A stretch of DNA of 64,000 nt from Chitinophaga sp. H8 (GCF_040567655.1 NZ_JBEXAC010000002.1:558001-622000); one strand, 5' to 3'. Shown: positions 1 to 8,879, counted from the first letter of the stretch. The notes: generated from the letters alone by a model not told the origin. A program made the numbers and translations.

Positions 1-161
1 TTAAAAGCATCTACTCCATTCCGCATCAAATGTGCAATACGGGTGGTCAGCACCTTTGTTTTACCGGAACCTGCACCGGCGATGATCATTAATGGGCCAT
101 TGATTTGCAATACTGCCTCGCGCTGCCGCTCGTTCAGCTCATCTAAATAGTTTCCCTTCAT
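1..161 (-). CDS. UvrD/PcrA-type ATP-dependent DNA helicase (N-terminal fragment)
   Basis: Only the first 53 codons are inside the window; the gene runs off the left edge. The ATG lies at 159-161 on the minus strand. The N-terminus reads like the start of a superfamily 1A helicase: a Q-motif region (LNERQREAV) followed by Walker A ([11 protein letters not shown]) and then TTRIAHLM. This is the PcrA/UvrD pattern; a Rep-type helicase cannot be excluded from so short a piece. Such helicases unwind DNA in nucleotide-excision and mismatch repair. The gene points away from the desaturase next to it only in the sense that about 110 bases separate them; both are on the minus strand. Confidence 0.85.
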   Translation of the reverse strand, partial: MKGNYLDELNERQREAVLQINGPLMIIAGAGSGKTKVLTTRIAHLMRNGVDAF

Positions 162-269
162 CACTATTTACTGTTTATTGATAAGGTTAATGTTATTTGT
201 TAATCGTAATTGATACGGAAGGGTGTAAAAGTACGATTTGGCAGCCGGATGGGCAAATGTGTTGTGCGG

Positions 270-1361
270 TTAAATAGCAACTGCTTCTACCGGCTTCATG
301 CCCAGCGTTTTCATAAACCGGAAGTGTGACACTACCGCCGCCGACATGGTAGGCAGACAATGGTAGGGCAGGTTATGTTCAGCACACTTCGCCGCCACGA
401 TCTTGCTGATAGCAGGATAATGCACATGACTGATTCGGGGAAATAAATGATGTTCTACCTGGTAGTTCAGTCCTCCCACAAACCAGGAGATCACTTTATC
501 TTCCGGAGCAAAGTTAGCGGTGGTTTTGATCTGATGAATGGCCCACTCATTTTCGATTACTTTAGCTTCTGTCAGGCCTACGGCATCAAATTCCGTTTCC
601 TCTACCACATGTGCCAGTTGAAAAACGATGGCCAGGGTAAAGCCCATTACCAGGTGCATCACCGTAAATCCGATAAGCCAGGCTTGCCAGCCTACGCAGA
701 TAATCGGGATAACGATATAAAACACTATATATAATGCTTTGCTGGACCAGAATACAACATGATCACTTCTTTTCATGGGCTGTAATGGCGTCTGGTATAC
801 TTTTTTGTTCAGGTATTTTACAAAGTCCATGATAAATACCCAGGCAAAGGAAGAGATAGCATATACCAGGGGTACGTACAAGTGCTGGATCCGGTGGAGG
901 GGTACCCAGCGTTGTGAACCACATTGCCTCATAATCGGGCTTTTGGCGATATCGTCATCCAGTCCGTCTACATTTGTATAAGTATGATGAATAACGTTAT
1001 GTTTCTGTTTCCAGATAAAAGCATTTCCCCCCAATGCATTGAGGGTAAGTCCCAACAGGTTATTGATTCTGGCATTGGTAGAGTAGCTGCCATGGCAGGC
1101 ATCATGCATTACATTAAATCCTATGCTGGCCAATACAAATCCCAATACGGCACTAAGCAGGATGCCCAGTATGGCCGGTTCGGGCACTACCAGGGCAGCA
1201 ACGTAAAGGATACATGCCACGGGAATCAGGATGACCGTTTTAAGATATAATTGCCAGTTGCCGGTTTTTTTCAGATTATTCTCCTTAAAGTATTGATCTA
1301 CAGATGATTTTAAAGATGAGAAGAACAGTGCATTTTTGTTGTTGAACGTTACTTTTGGCAT
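270..1361 (-). CDS. Membrane fatty acid desaturase (acyl-lipid/linoleoyl-CoA desaturase-like)
   Basis: The protein has 363 residues and several hydrophobic segments. The three histidine boxes of membrane di-iron desaturases are present: HDACH at residues 86-90, HNVIHH at 121-126 and QVEHH at 301-305. The Q in the third box is typical of front-end (delta-5/delta-6-like) and linoleoyl-CoA-like desaturases. No cytochrome b5 domain is fused, so electrons must come from a separate carrier. It should insert a double bond into membrane acyl chains, perhaps in cold or fluidity adaptation. The regiospecificity cannot be told from sequence. A short hairpin lies just upstream of the start codon, in the probable 5' leader. 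Confidence 0.88.
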   Translation of the reverse strand: MPKVTFNNKNALFFSSLKSSVDQYFKENNLKKTGNWQLYLKTVILIPVACILYVAALVVPEPAILGILLSAVLGFVLASIGFNVMHDACHGSYSTNARINNLLGLTLNALGGNAFIWKQKHNVIHHTYTNVDGLDDDIAKSPIMRQCGSQRWVPLHRIQHLYVPLVYAISSFAWVFIMDFVKYLNKKVYQTPLQPMKRSDHVVFWSSKALYIVFYIVIPIICVGWQAWLIGFTVMHLVMGFTLAIVFQLAHVVEETEFDAVGLTEAKVIENEWAIHQIKTTANFAPEDKVISWFVGGLNYQVEHHLFPRISHVHYPAISKIVAAKCAEHNLPYHCLPTMSAAVVSHFRFMKTLGMKPVEAVAI

Positions 1362-1374
1362 AATAGGTTGTTGA

Positions 1375-1394
1375 GCCTGTTATAAAACAGGCTG
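1375..1394 (-). promoter_or_regulatory. Hairpin in the 5' leader of the desaturase gene
   Basis: An 8-bp inverted repeat (AGCCTGTT, 4-nt loop, AACAGGCT) sits 13 bases upstream of the desaturase ATG. If it is transcribed, it would form a stem close to the ribosome entry region. Temperature-sensitive stems of this kind are one way to regulate desaturases, but nothing here proves such a role. Confidence 0.35.
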
Positions 1395-1714
1395 GTTCAG
1401 TTTTACAGTTGTAAGATGTTAGTTAGTTCGCCTTACTATTAAGTATACTAACGGATTATTGGCGAAAATTATACTTTTTTGCCTGAAATCCAGGTTATTT
1501 AACAAATAATTATGTTGTGGGAATGCAGTAGGAACTGCTTTGGGCACACCAGTATACGGGGCCAAAGGTATCCAAAAAGGCACGCTTACGGCTGATAATC
1601 AACCGATAGGCAATTATTGTGGAGCAAGAGGATGGTCAGATAGAGATAATAAAACAGGGTTTGCCGGAAATGGTTACAGTTCAGGAAATGATTCCTGATA
1701 GGTGGTTCTCATTT
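1395..1714. other. Intergenic region between ECF sigma factor and desaturase
   Basis: No gene was found. An AT-rich, imperfect dyad (TTACTAT ... ATACTAA, about 1433-1451) lies roughly 80 bases upstream of the desaturase start and could be a protein-binding site. Otherwise nothing was recognised. An open frame on the plus strand from 1619 runs antisense through the sigma factor and is treated as a shadow. Confidence 0.5.
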
Positions 1715-2215
1715 TCAATGCCGGACAATACGCATTTTCAACATTTTACGTGCAAAATGGATACGGCTCTTTACGGTACCCAGTGGTTCATTGAGGATGG
1801 CTGCAATTTCATAGTACTTATATCCTTCAAAATACAGCAGAAATGGTTGTTTGAATATAACCGGCAGGTTATATACCGCCATTTGCACATCCTTTACCCG
1901 CAGGTCGGATTCTGCAAAGTTGCCTACTGCCGAAGGCTGGTGGCTCAGGAGATAATCCCCCATCGCATTGTCCAGCAAGCGGAATTGTCTGTTGCCTCTG
2001 CGGTAGTTGTTAATGAAGATATTGCGCATAATGGTATACAGCCATGCGCGGATGTTGGTACCGGCCAGGTATTTCTCCCTATTGGAGATAGCCCGGAAGA
2101 GGGTTTCCTGGTAAAGGTCTTTCGCTGATTCAGAATCTTTGGTGAGTGTAACCGCGTAAGGCCGCAGAAAATCAGCGTTGCCTAATAGTAAGTTGTCAAA
2201 TTCTGTGGATGACAT
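1715..2215 (-). CDS. ECF-family RNA polymerase sigma factor
   Basis: The 166-residue protein has the two-domain layout of a group 4 (ECF) sigma factor. Region 2 includes the core-binding segment DLYQETLFRAISNREKY and the -10 recognition part RAWLYTIMRNIFINNYRR. Region 4 carries a helix-turn-helix around YYEIAAILNEPLGTVKSRI. No anti-sigma factor gene follows it. The next gene downstream is the desaturase about 350 bases away, and the upstream neighbour is an HdeD-like protein. ECF factors direct polymerase to a small set of stress or envelope promoters; the trigger here is unknown. Confidence 0.93.
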   Translation of the reverse strand: MSSTEFDNLLLGNADFLRPYAVTLTKDSESAKDLYQETLFRAISNREKYLAGTNIRAWLYTIMRNIFINNYRRGNRQFRLLDNAMGDYLLSHQPSAVGNFAESDLRVKDVQMAVYNLPVIFKQPFLLYFEGYKYYEIAAILNEPLGTVKSRIHFARKMLKMRIVRH

Positions 2216-2330
2216 AATGGTTAACTTTAAGTTTTTACAATAAAAAGAAGGTAAAAGCGCTTTTTACCGGACAGATTTAAATTGCTCAATTGCGTTGCTC
2301 TTCAAAAATCCTGTTTACTTAATATTCTGT

Positions 2331-2888
2331 TCAAGCTGAATACCTGCCTATGTGCCTGCGCCGTTTCCTTATTCTGAAGGCCAGTGATATCAGCATGATC
2401 CCTGAAAAAATTGCATATACGCCAAACATCCACGTGAGAGTGAGTGCTGCTGCCAGAGGGTTGGCAGCCAATAAAATTCCAAAAATGACAGTGAGTAGTC
2501 CTCCTATGATATACCATCCTTCACCTATAATCACGTTTCTTAACCTGATAGCCAGTACGATTTCCAGTATACCAGCCAGCATAGCCCAGCAGGCAATGAT
2601 ATAGATGATAACAGCCCCGGTAGCAAAAGGATTATAAAATGTAATACCTCCGGCAACCAGGCCGGCTATACCAGCCAGCAGTAACAGGCCCCAGTTTTCA
2701 TTGGTTTGCCGTGCTCCCAGTGCACCTATTACAGCAAAAAGACCACTCATTAACAAATAGGCGCCGAGGAAAATAACAAGTGTAGTAAAAGTAATGCCTG
2801 GCAAGATGATGCATAAAATACCCAATATCAATGCAAATATGCCACGAAGGAAAAATACCCACCAATAAGCGCTGAAGAAGTTCCGCAT
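2331..2888 (-). CDS. HdeD/DUF308-family membrane protein
   Basis: The 185-residue protein consists almost entirely of six hydrophobic helices separated by short Gly-rich turns. This matches the HdeD family, named for an E. coli acid-resistance membrane protein. Typical family signatures are the opening WWVFFLRGIFALILGI and repeated short G-x-(4-6)-NP turns (FYNPFATG, AANPLAAALTLTW). The C-terminus is basic (RIRKRRRHIGR). It probably resides in the inner membrane. The biochemical role of the family is not settled. It is on the same strand as the ECF sigma gene with about 115 bases between them, so joint transcription is possible but not shown. Confidence 0.85.
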   Translation of the reverse strand: MRNFFSAYWWVFFLRGIFALILGILCIILPGITFTTLVIFLGAYLLMSGLFAVIGALGARQTNENWGLLLLAGIAGLVAGGITFYNPFATGAVIIYIIACWAMLAGILEIVLAIRLRNVIIGEGWYIIGGLLTVIFGILLAANPLAAALTLTWMFGVYAIFSGIMLISLAFRIRKRRRHIGRYSA

Positions 2889-3495
2889 TTAGACCAGCTT
2901 TAAAGGTTCATAATAACAAGCTCTAACCCTTTAGCACAAACGAATTATACAGATATATTCATTTCAGTTACTCGGTACAACGTGCTCAGGAATCATTATG
3001 ATGTGAGATAATTACAGAACGGCAAATTATCCGTATAAAAAAATAGGCTGCCTTGCATAAGGAGTCCAGGTACCAGGTAAACAATCGGGCATTTTACAGA
3101 TAGCAGGTATTTTCATTACTGGTAATTTTATATGGTTACCAAATACTGGGGTTGAAATTGCTGTACTTAAAACAAACTATTAAAGCAAGCTATATAATTT
3201 CGGGAACTCCTGGAAAGTCAAACAAACACCTACACCCAAAACATGATTACTGAACACATGACGGTAAACCCATCCGCAAGCACTTATACAGCTGCTTTAT
3301 TATTAACATTCAGACTCTATACACAATTTAATATTTTTTGTTCAAGATTACAAAACCTTTTTTTGATTCTTTTATTTACCGGTTTTCCAGTAGTAAAAGC
3401 GTATCTGAGCATATAAAGGCCAGGTACCTACGAAAGTAGCCATGCCACCCCTTCCAGCTATAAGAACAGGCATGGCATGCACCTCACAGCGGGGC
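2889..3495. other. AT-rich intergenic region
   Basis: About 600 bases lie between the HdeD-like gene start and the peptidase terminator. The region presumably carries the promoter of the HdeD-like gene. A 57-codon open frame on the plus strand beginning at 3243 has no recognisable features and is not called. No RNA gene or repeat was recognised. Confidence 0.5.
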
Positions 3496-3565
3496 AAAAA
3501 AAATCCGGCCACTGTCTGTAATCGCTTATCCACCCTCAGGCTTAAACGATAATAACAGTGGCCGG
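3496..3565 (-). terminator. Rho-independent terminator of the M28 peptidase gene
   Basis: A perfect 11-bp inverted repeat (CCGGCCACTGT at 3505-3515 with ACAGTGGCCGG at 3555-3565) encloses a 39-base loop. On the minus strand it is followed directly by a run of T. It starts 19 bases past the peptidase stop codon. The loop is longer than usual for an intrinsic terminator. Confidence 0.75.
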
Positions 3566-3583
3566 TACCTGGTATGTCTTATT

Positions 3584-5146
3584 TTATTTTTCGTTTCTGT
3601 CTACCACTAACCTTTCGTTACGGTTAGCAATATCCCAGGCAGTATAAAATACCAGCCGGGCCCTTTTAGCAAGCAATTCGTAATTAATTTTTTCTACGGT
3701 ATCCGTAGGCTTGTGATAGTCGGCGTGTACACCGTTAAAATAGAATATAATGGGTATGTTATGCTGTGCAAACATGTAATGATCTGAACGATAGTAAAAA
3801 CGGTTATGATCTTCCGGATCATTGTATTTGTAGTCGAGGTCCAGGTGAGTATGCATATTATTGGCCATTTCACTGATGGTCCGTAATTCAGAGCTCAGCT
3901 TATCATCGCCTATTATATATACATAGTTGGAATCCTTTTCGTGGTCGGGGTCTATCCGTCCTATCATGTCAATATTCAGGTCTGTTACGGTTTTCTCCAG
4001 GGGATATATTGGATTATCGGTATAATACCTGGAGCCCAGCAAGCCTTTTTCTTCTCCGGATACGGTCATAAATACAATGCTGCGGCGAGGGCCATAACCT
4101 GCTTTTTTAGCTTTCATAAAAGCCGCTGCAATTTCAATCACCGCAGAGGTACCGGAACCATCATCATCCGCACCATAGTATACTTTACCATCATGCACGC
4201 CCAGGTGATCATAGTGCGCAGTAATGAAAAGCACTTCTTCTTTTTTGTCGGCCCCTTCCAGGTATCCCAGCACGTTGCTGGTTTTCATATCATTTACCCC
4301 TTTGGCAAACCGGATCGTCACCTTATTGGCTGCCGCCTGATGATCCGGCTGTAACTGCTTGTTTACTTCCTTGCCCATGATCGCAGCTGCCAGCCGGGAG
4401 GAAACAAAATAGATATTCAGTTTAGATTCGGTGGGGTCATCTGAAGCTGTGTAGATACCGGACCTTTTGATGCGTTCGCTTACCGCTCCCATCCTGGCCA
4501 GGCTTTCACTGATCACCAGCACTGCTTTGGCCCCTTGGCTGACTGCCTGTGCGGCCTTTTTTTCCACAGAGGCCCATTCGGATCCCTGTCTGGTGCCGGA
4601 CAGCAGGAAAGCAGTATCCCCCTTGCGCGGTTCTCCTTGTTGCAGGAGCACTACTTTACCCTTTACATCCAGTCCCTTGTAATCATCGTAGTTCCCTGTA
4701 CTAATCCCGTATCCTGCATATATTACCTGGGCATTGCTGAGCTCTTCTGAGCGGTTATCCTTTACGCTGGCATAGTAGTCTTTCCCAAACTCGAATACCT
4801 CCTCTGCCACTGTAATGGTACTGCTGGTGAGGGTATCCTGGTAGAGTGAATAGAATTGTTCCCAGCTGCCTTTAGCACCTGGTTTCAGGCCCATTTGCTT
4901 AAACTGGTCTGCTATATATGCCGCAGCTTTATATTGCCCTTCCGTAGCTGTTTCCCGTCCCTGCATTTCTTCTCCGGCAATAACGTACAGTTGTTTCTTT
5001 ACTCCTTCCGCATTGATGCCTTCTCCGAATTGGCGTTCTGCGCCAGTCCTGTTGACTACAGGCGCTGCTTTTTTCTTTTTGACTGTCTGCCCATTGACCG
5101 TAATAGCGGCTAACAGGCCTAAGCTAATGAGTGAAAATACCTTCAT
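3584..5146 (-). CDS. Secreted M28-family zinc aminopeptidase with PA domain
   Basis: The 520-residue protein begins with a signal peptide (MKVFSLISLGLLAAITVNGQ). The middle part, about residues 115-290, looks like a protease-associated (PA) insert. The M28 catalytic core follows. Candidate zinc ligands are His311 and Asp313 (ITAHYDHLG) and the Asp pair near 327 (GADDDGSGTSA). The catalytic and bridging Glu pair is at 365-366 (SGEEKGLLGS), followed by NIDMIGR. It should be an exported bacterial leucine-aminopeptidase or PSMA-like exopeptidase that trims peptides outside the cytoplasm. It is transcribed alone and ends at its own terminator. The exact substrate is not known. Confidence 0.92.
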   Translation of the reverse strand: MKVFSLISLGLLAAITVNGQTVKKKKAAPVVNRTGAERQFGEGINAEGVKKQLYVIAGEEMQGRETATEGQYKAAAYIADQFKQMGLKPGAKGSWEQFYSLYQDTLTSSTITVAEEVFEFGKDYYASVKDNRSEELSNAQVIYAGYGISTGNYDDYKGLDVKGKVVLLQQGEPRKGDTAFLLSGTRQGSEWASVEKKAAQAVSQGAKAVLVISESLARMGAVSERIKRSGIYTASDDPTESKLNIYFVSSRLAAAIMGKEVNKQLQPDHQAAANKVTIRFAKGVNDMKTSNVLGYLEGADKKEEVLFITAHYDHLGVHDGKVYYGADDDGSGTSAVIEIAAAFMKAKKAGYGPRRSIVFMTVSGEEKGLLGSRYYTDNPIYPLEKTVTDLNIDMIGRIDPDHEKDSNYVYIIGDDKLSSELRTISEMANNMHTHLDLDYKYNDPEDHNRFYYRSDHYMFAQHNIPIIFYFNGVHADYHKPTDTVEKINYELLAKRARLVFYTAWDIANRNERLVVDRNEK

Positions 5147-5231
5147 AATGATTGATTAAAGATGAATCCTGTTGTTGTTACCCACAGTAAGGTGAAAATA
5201 ACCGGAGTTACCTTCTTCTGGCCGCAGTAAT

Positions 5232-5262
5232 AAAAAAACCGGGGATAACATATTCCCGGTTT
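5232..5262 (-). terminator. Rho-independent terminator after tatC-rpiB
   Basis: On the minus strand the stem AACCGGG/CCCGGTT with an 11-base loop is followed by seven T. It lies about 85 bases beyond the rpiB stop codon, in the gap before the peptidase gene. Confidence 0.8.
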
Positions 5263-5346
5263 ATATTATTTAGATTTTATTGTCTTTTGTTGGCTAACAG
5301 GTACGTACCTGTAGCTTTGCAGTACTTATAAAACAGGGCTGCAATA

Positions 5347-5802
5347 TTACAAGCAGGCCATTTTACGTACCCTGTCTTCATGGCGGCCGCCTTCAAAAGG
5401 CGTATTCATGAATACATCTACCATTTGCTGGGCTACTGCCACATCCACAAATCTGGCAGGGATACAAAGCACATTGGCTTCATTATGAGAGCGTGCCAGC
5501 CTGGCCAGTTCTTCGCCCCAGCAAATAGCTGCGCGGATACCCTGGTGTTTATTGGCCGTAATCGCCACCCCATTCGCACTACCGCAAATGAGTATGCCAA
5601 AAGAAGCCGCTTCCCTTTCCACCGCTGTAGCTACCGGGTGTGCATAATCAGGATAATCTACCGAATCTTTGGAATGTGTACCCATGTCTTTTACCTGAAG
5701 GCCTTTGCTTTCGAGGTAAGAAATGATTTCTTCCTTATACTCAAACCCTGCGTGATCTGATCCGATTGCTACCGGCAATGCGGGATTAAAAATTGCTTCC
5801 AT
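5347..5802 (-). CDS. rpiB: Ribose-5-phosphate isomerase B
   Basis: RpiB interconverts ribose 5-phosphate and ribulose 5-phosphate in the pentose phosphate pathway. The sequence shows the family hallmarks: AIGSDHAGFEYKE near the N-terminus, VDYPDYAHPVA, and the active-site segment GILICGSANGVAITANKHQGIRAA with its Cys. The later segment RLARSHNEANVLCIPAR is also typical. The frame is open further upstream to 5841. The ATG at 5802 (MEAIFNP) is preferred because it gives the normal family length of about 150 residues and avoids an unrelated N-terminal tail. The gene follows tatC on the same strand after about 70 bases, and both end at one terminator. Confidence 0.93.
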   Translation of the reverse strand: MEAIFNPALPVAIGSDHAGFEYKEEIISYLESKGLQVKDMGTHSKDSVDYPDYAHPVATAVEREAASFGILICGSANGVAITANKHQGIRAAICWGEELARLARSHNEANVLCIPARFVDVAVAQQMVDVFMNTPFEGGRHEDRVRKMACL

Positions 5803-5870
5803 GATAAAAAGGTTTATAGTTGCCGGGGGCAGGTATTTCACCAGCCCCGTTTACCAGTGTAATTCAGCTA

Positions 5871-6731
5871 TTAAGACCACTCCTGTACTTCCTGTGTTGC
5901 GCCCTCTGCTGCCAGTTTCTTTTTGAGTGTTCTTTTGGATATAAAGATACTGATTTCATACAGCAAATACAGCGGTGTAAACACGAGCAGCTGATCTACG
6001 ATATCCGGAGGGGTAATTACCGCTGCGAGTATCAGGATCACCACAATAGCATGCCTTCTGTACGCCCGCATAAAAGCGGGCGTTAAAATGCCGATTTTGG
6101 TAAGAAACAGTACCAGGATAGGTAATTCAAACAAAATCCCCATCCCCAATATGATCTGGGTCATTAACCCGAGGTAATCGTCTATAAAAAACTGGTTTAC
6201 TGCTTTTTCTGTTACGGTATACCCAGCCAGGAAGTTGATGGTAAAAGGCGCCATCAGAAAGTAGGCGAATCCTATACCGAGGAAAAACTGAAAAGACACC
6301 CAAAAGATAATTCCCCGGGCATTTACCAGTTCTTTTTCCTTTAATGCAGGCTTAATAAAGCGCCACAGCTCATAGATGATATACGGGAAGGCGCATACCA
6401 ATCCAATGATAAAAGCGAGCTTAAATTGCAGCATAATCTGCCCTACCATCTTTGCATTCAGGAACTGCACTTTTACCGGTGTAATACAAAGGGAATCGCC
6501 CATTCCTACCCAGTGACTCAGGTTACACAAAATCCTGTAGGAAGGGAAATCCGGGTTGGTAGGTCCGAATATCACAGCATCAAGGATTTCATTCGTGTAC
6601 ACAAACCCAAACACGCTGAACGCTACAATGGCTAACGCAGATCTGATAATATGCCACCTGAGGTCTTCCAGGTGGTCAAAGAAAGACATCTCAGCCTTAT
6701 CGTTATTATTCTTGAAAATTTTCTTAAACAT
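5871..6731 (-). CDS. tatC: Sec-independent twin-arginine translocase subunit TatC
   Basis: TatC is the membrane receptor of the Tat pathway, which exports folded proteins with twin-arginine signals. The family signature is clear: MSFFDHLEDLRWHIIRS at the cytoplasmic N-terminus, then six membrane helices, with FVLKP-like FIKPALKEKE and the segment FELPILVLFLTKIG. The TatA and TatB partners are not in this window. The frame extends to 6761. The start at 6731 (MFKKIF) is chosen, but the upstream ATG is also possible because a promoter box lies just beyond it. The insert around residues 50-95 of the first periplasmic loop is longer than in E. coli, as usual in Bacteroidota. Confidence 0.93.
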   Translation of the reverse strand: MFKKIFKNNNDKAEMSFFDHLEDLRWHIIRSALAIVAFSVFGFVYTNEILDAVIFGPTNPDFPSYRILCNLSHWVGMGDSLCITPVKVQFLNAKMVGQIMLQFKLAFIIGLVCAFPYIIYELWRFIKPALKEKELVNARGIIFWVSFQFFLGIGFAYFLMAPFTINFLAGYTVTEKAVNQFFIDDYLGLMTQIILGMGILFELPILVLFLTKIGILTPAFMRAYRRHAIVVILILAAVITPPDIVDQLLVFTPLYLLYEISIFISKRTLKKKLAAEGATQEVQEWS

Positions 6732-6779
6732 GTTTCTAAGGTCCAGCTGTGTTGAATACAATTACCCTTTTCAGGAGCA

Positions 6780-6787
6780 CAAATATA
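6780..6787 (-). promoter_or_regulatory. Bacteroidota-type -7 promoter box for tatC
   Basis: On the minus strand the sequence TATATTTG matches the Bacteroidota -7 consensus TAnnTTTG exactly. Transcription would begin about 13-15 bases before the upstream tatC ATG, or some 43 before the preferred one. A good -33 TTG at the expected distance was not found. Confidence 0.45.
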
Positions 6788-7597
6788 GCAGATGAGTACA
6801 ACAAATAACAGTGTAAATAAAGGGTTTTAATACTCTTTTAAGATTAGCGGAGACAAGGGGGTGTTTTTTTATATGGTTATGTACGGAGAAAAGCGCTATT
6901 ACGGCTGTTTAGCGTCATAAAAAGCTTTATTGCAAAAAAGTGACGGCTGGAAGAAGAAACGATCGGTAAATGCAGGGGGGCTTGAAGCAGGGCCCCAAAA
7001 AGTGACCGTGTAAGCAATAACTGGTGGTATATGAAGAGCGCTTGAAGCAGGTCCCCAAAAAGTGACTGTGTAAGCAATAACTGGTGGTACATGAAGAGCG
7101 CTTGAAGCAGGTACCCAAAAAAGAGAATGAAAACAGCAACTATGGGTGAAAAAGAGAAGATGAAGTAGGGCCAAAAAAAGAGCCAGCCCGAGAAGAATCA
7201 AGAGCCGGCCTTTCATCCATTGTTTGTTAACCCCAAAAAAGTTGAATTCGAGAATGTCTTTGGCTTCCAGATCAGTGACTTACCTAATTGATGGCAAGCT
7301 TTCAGGATAAGTTGCGTTTCTGGTCGCTTTTATTTTATAATACAAAAATAACAAGAATTATGGTATAATCAATGTTGTAACAAATTTTTTTACATGCTTT
7401 TAACAAAAATCAAATCATTGTGTTACATCATCAGAAGCAAATGTATTAAATCTGTACTAATTTCCTACTACTTTTTTTTAAAAGGTGGGAATAGCTGAAA
7501 ATTTCATCAACCTCTACATAATATTACAAAAAGCTGACTAAAGATTCCTATCAGACCTTTAGTTGATATACCGTAATGTCAAAAGTAAGGTTTTTAT
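6788..7597. other. Long non-coding stretch between tatC and the CNNM-type gene
   Basis: About 810 bases contain a 60-bp tandem repeat (separate entry) and otherwise AT-rich DNA. The motif CCC(C)AAAAA(A)GT recurs near 6934, 7003, 7063, 7123, 7172 and 7231. It resembles the ends of some Bacteroidota insertion sequences, so the region could be decayed mobile DNA, but no transposase remnant was recognised. Confidence 0.5.
6981..7125. repeat. Tandem repeat with 60-bp unit, about 2.4 copies
   Basis: Units starting with CTTGAAGCAGG begin at 6981, 7041 and 7101, so the period is exactly 60. The first two units are nearly identical (a few substitutions), and the third breaks off after about 20 bases. 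The 60-bp period is a multiple of three, so all frames stay open on the minus strand, which creates a spurious-looking 105-codon frame (6899-7216) with a repeated peptide. Confidence 0.9.
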
Positions 7598-8866
7598 CTA
7601 TACCAAAATCTTCATTTTTACCATTTCTATGCGCGTATCGGTCACATTTAGTATATCAAACTCATAATCATCAATAATGATGCGCTCTTTCAGCTTAGGA
7701 ATTGTTTCATGATGATTGATAATATACCCGGAAAGTGTTTCGCTTTCGTCTTCGGGGAAGTCAAAACCATATCTTTCATTCAGATAATCCAGTTCCAGGC
7801 GGCCGGCAAAAATATATTCCTTCTCGGCTATCTGTTTTTCAACAAATTCTTCTTCATCATGTTCATCCTTAATATCTCCAAAGATTTCTTCCAGCACATC
7901 TTCTATGGTTACAATGCCTGCTGTTCCACCAAATTCATCTACTACCCAGGCAATACTTTTACGCTCTTTATTGAACTTGCTCAGCAGGTCAATAGCGCTC
8001 ATGGTTTCCGGTACGGCCAGAATAGGGTGAATAATAGCGTTGATATCTTTCGGGGCCTTAAACATATCCAGCTGGTGGATATAGCCCAGAATGTTATCTA
8101 TGCTCTGTTCGTAGATAATGATCTTAGACAGCTTGGTGTCCATAAACTTCTGTCTGGCATCTGCAATCGGGCTTTTCATCTCCAGGGCTTCAATTTCCTT
8201 GCGGGGAATCAGGCATCCTCTGATTTTAACATGTGCCAGTGACAATGCGTTTTCAAAAAGCTCCGTATTCAGGTCCTGCCCTTCAGAAAAATGCTGCTGG
8301 GATTGTTTGATAAAATGTTCCACATCTACGCGGGTAAATGCTTCACGGGACTCTGAAATACGTACGTTGAAAAGGTATTTAAGTATCCATTCGGAAATGG
8401 AAGCAAACAGGTTACCGATTACGTACAGTGGTTTTGCTATTACAGAAATGGGCAGCGCAAAAAAGCTCAGCAGGCTTTCCGGCCTGGAGCGGAAGATGGC
8501 TCTCGGGATAAAAAAGCCCAGGAATAACAGCAGCATACTGGCCAGCATTACTTCCAGAAACATCAGTAAGGGCATGGCCGAAGCACTTTCCGTTTTGGGC
8601 AATAGCCGTTCCCAGAGTGGCTGAAAAATGCCCGCAATCATAATACTGTATATCACAATCACGATGGAAAGTCCAATCAGGCTGGTGGTAAGAAAACGGG
8701 CGGGGTTTTCATTGAAGCTGGCTAAAATTTTACCAGTAGCCCTCCCCTGCTTCTTTTTAAGCTCAATACTCAGCTTGTTCACATTAGCGAATGCTGTTTC
8801 TATACCGGCAAAAAAACCAGCCAGCAGCAACAGGAAAGCAAGAATAATAATAGAATAACCGTCCAT
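7598..8866 (-). CDS. CNNM/CorC (HlyC)-type membrane protein with CBS pair, possible GldE-like
   Basis: The protein carries an N-terminal CNNM (DUF21) membrane domain with about four helices (residues 1-170). A CBS-domain pair follows (about 190-320, including IPRKEIEALEMKSPI and IAWVVDEFGGTAGIVTIEDVLEEIFGDI). A C-terminal CorC_HlyC domain ends it (FAGRLELDYLNERYGFDFPEDESETLSGYI). Proteins of this type are linked to magnesium or cobalt efflux. In Bacteroidota one branch (GldE) works with gliding-motility components. The ATG at 8866 is preferred over 8917: it starts the first helix directly (MDGYSIIILAFLLLLAG), and a TATCTTTG box ends only five bases before it. Confidence 0.88.
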   Translation of the reverse strand: MDGYSIIILAFLLLLAGFFAGIETAFANVNKLSIELKKKQGRATGKILASFNENPARFLTTSLIGLSIVIVIYSIMIAGIFQPLWERLLPKTESASAMPLLMFLEVMLASMLLLFLGFFIPRAIFRSRPESLLSFFALPISVIAKPLYVIGNLFASISEWILKYLFNVRISESREAFTRVDVEHFIKQSQQHFSEGQDLNTELFENALSLAHVKIRGCLIPRKEIEALEMKSPIADARQKFMDTKLSKIIIYEQSIDNILGYIHQLDMFKAPKDINAIIHPILAVPETMSAIDLLSKFNKERKSIAWVVDEFGGTAGIVTIEDVLEEIFGDIKDEHDEEEFVEKQIAEKEYIFAGRLELDYLNERYGFDFPEDESETLSGYIINHHETIPKLKERIIIDDYEFDILNVTDTRIEMVKMKILV

Positions 8867-8871
8867 TGAAA

Positions 8872-8879
8872 CAAAGATA
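8872..8879 (-). promoter_or_regulatory. TAnnTTTG promoter box abutting the CNNM-type gene start
   Basis: TATCTTTG on the minus strand ends five bases before the ATG at 8866. The predicted transcription start would coincide with the start codon, which suggests a leaderless mRNA. It also argues against the upstream in-frame ATG at 8917. Confidence 0.5.

Noticed and set aside
1619..2128. 169-codon plus-strand frame
   Set aside because: It runs antisense across the ECF sigma factor gene, which has clear domains; no recognisable product.
3243..3416. 57-codon plus-strand frame with a hydrophobic middle
   Set aside because: No family resemblance, no promoter or ribosome signal, and AT-rich composition makes it likely by chance.
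6981..7125. Possible CRISPR array
   Set aside because: The repeats are tandem without unique spacers and only about 2.4 copies, and no cas gene is present.
6899..7216. 105-codon frame with hydrophobic start and repeated peptide
   Set aside because: It is produced by the 60-bp tandem repeat, whose period keeps frames open. Three overlapping frames of similar length exist here, and none shows a known domain.
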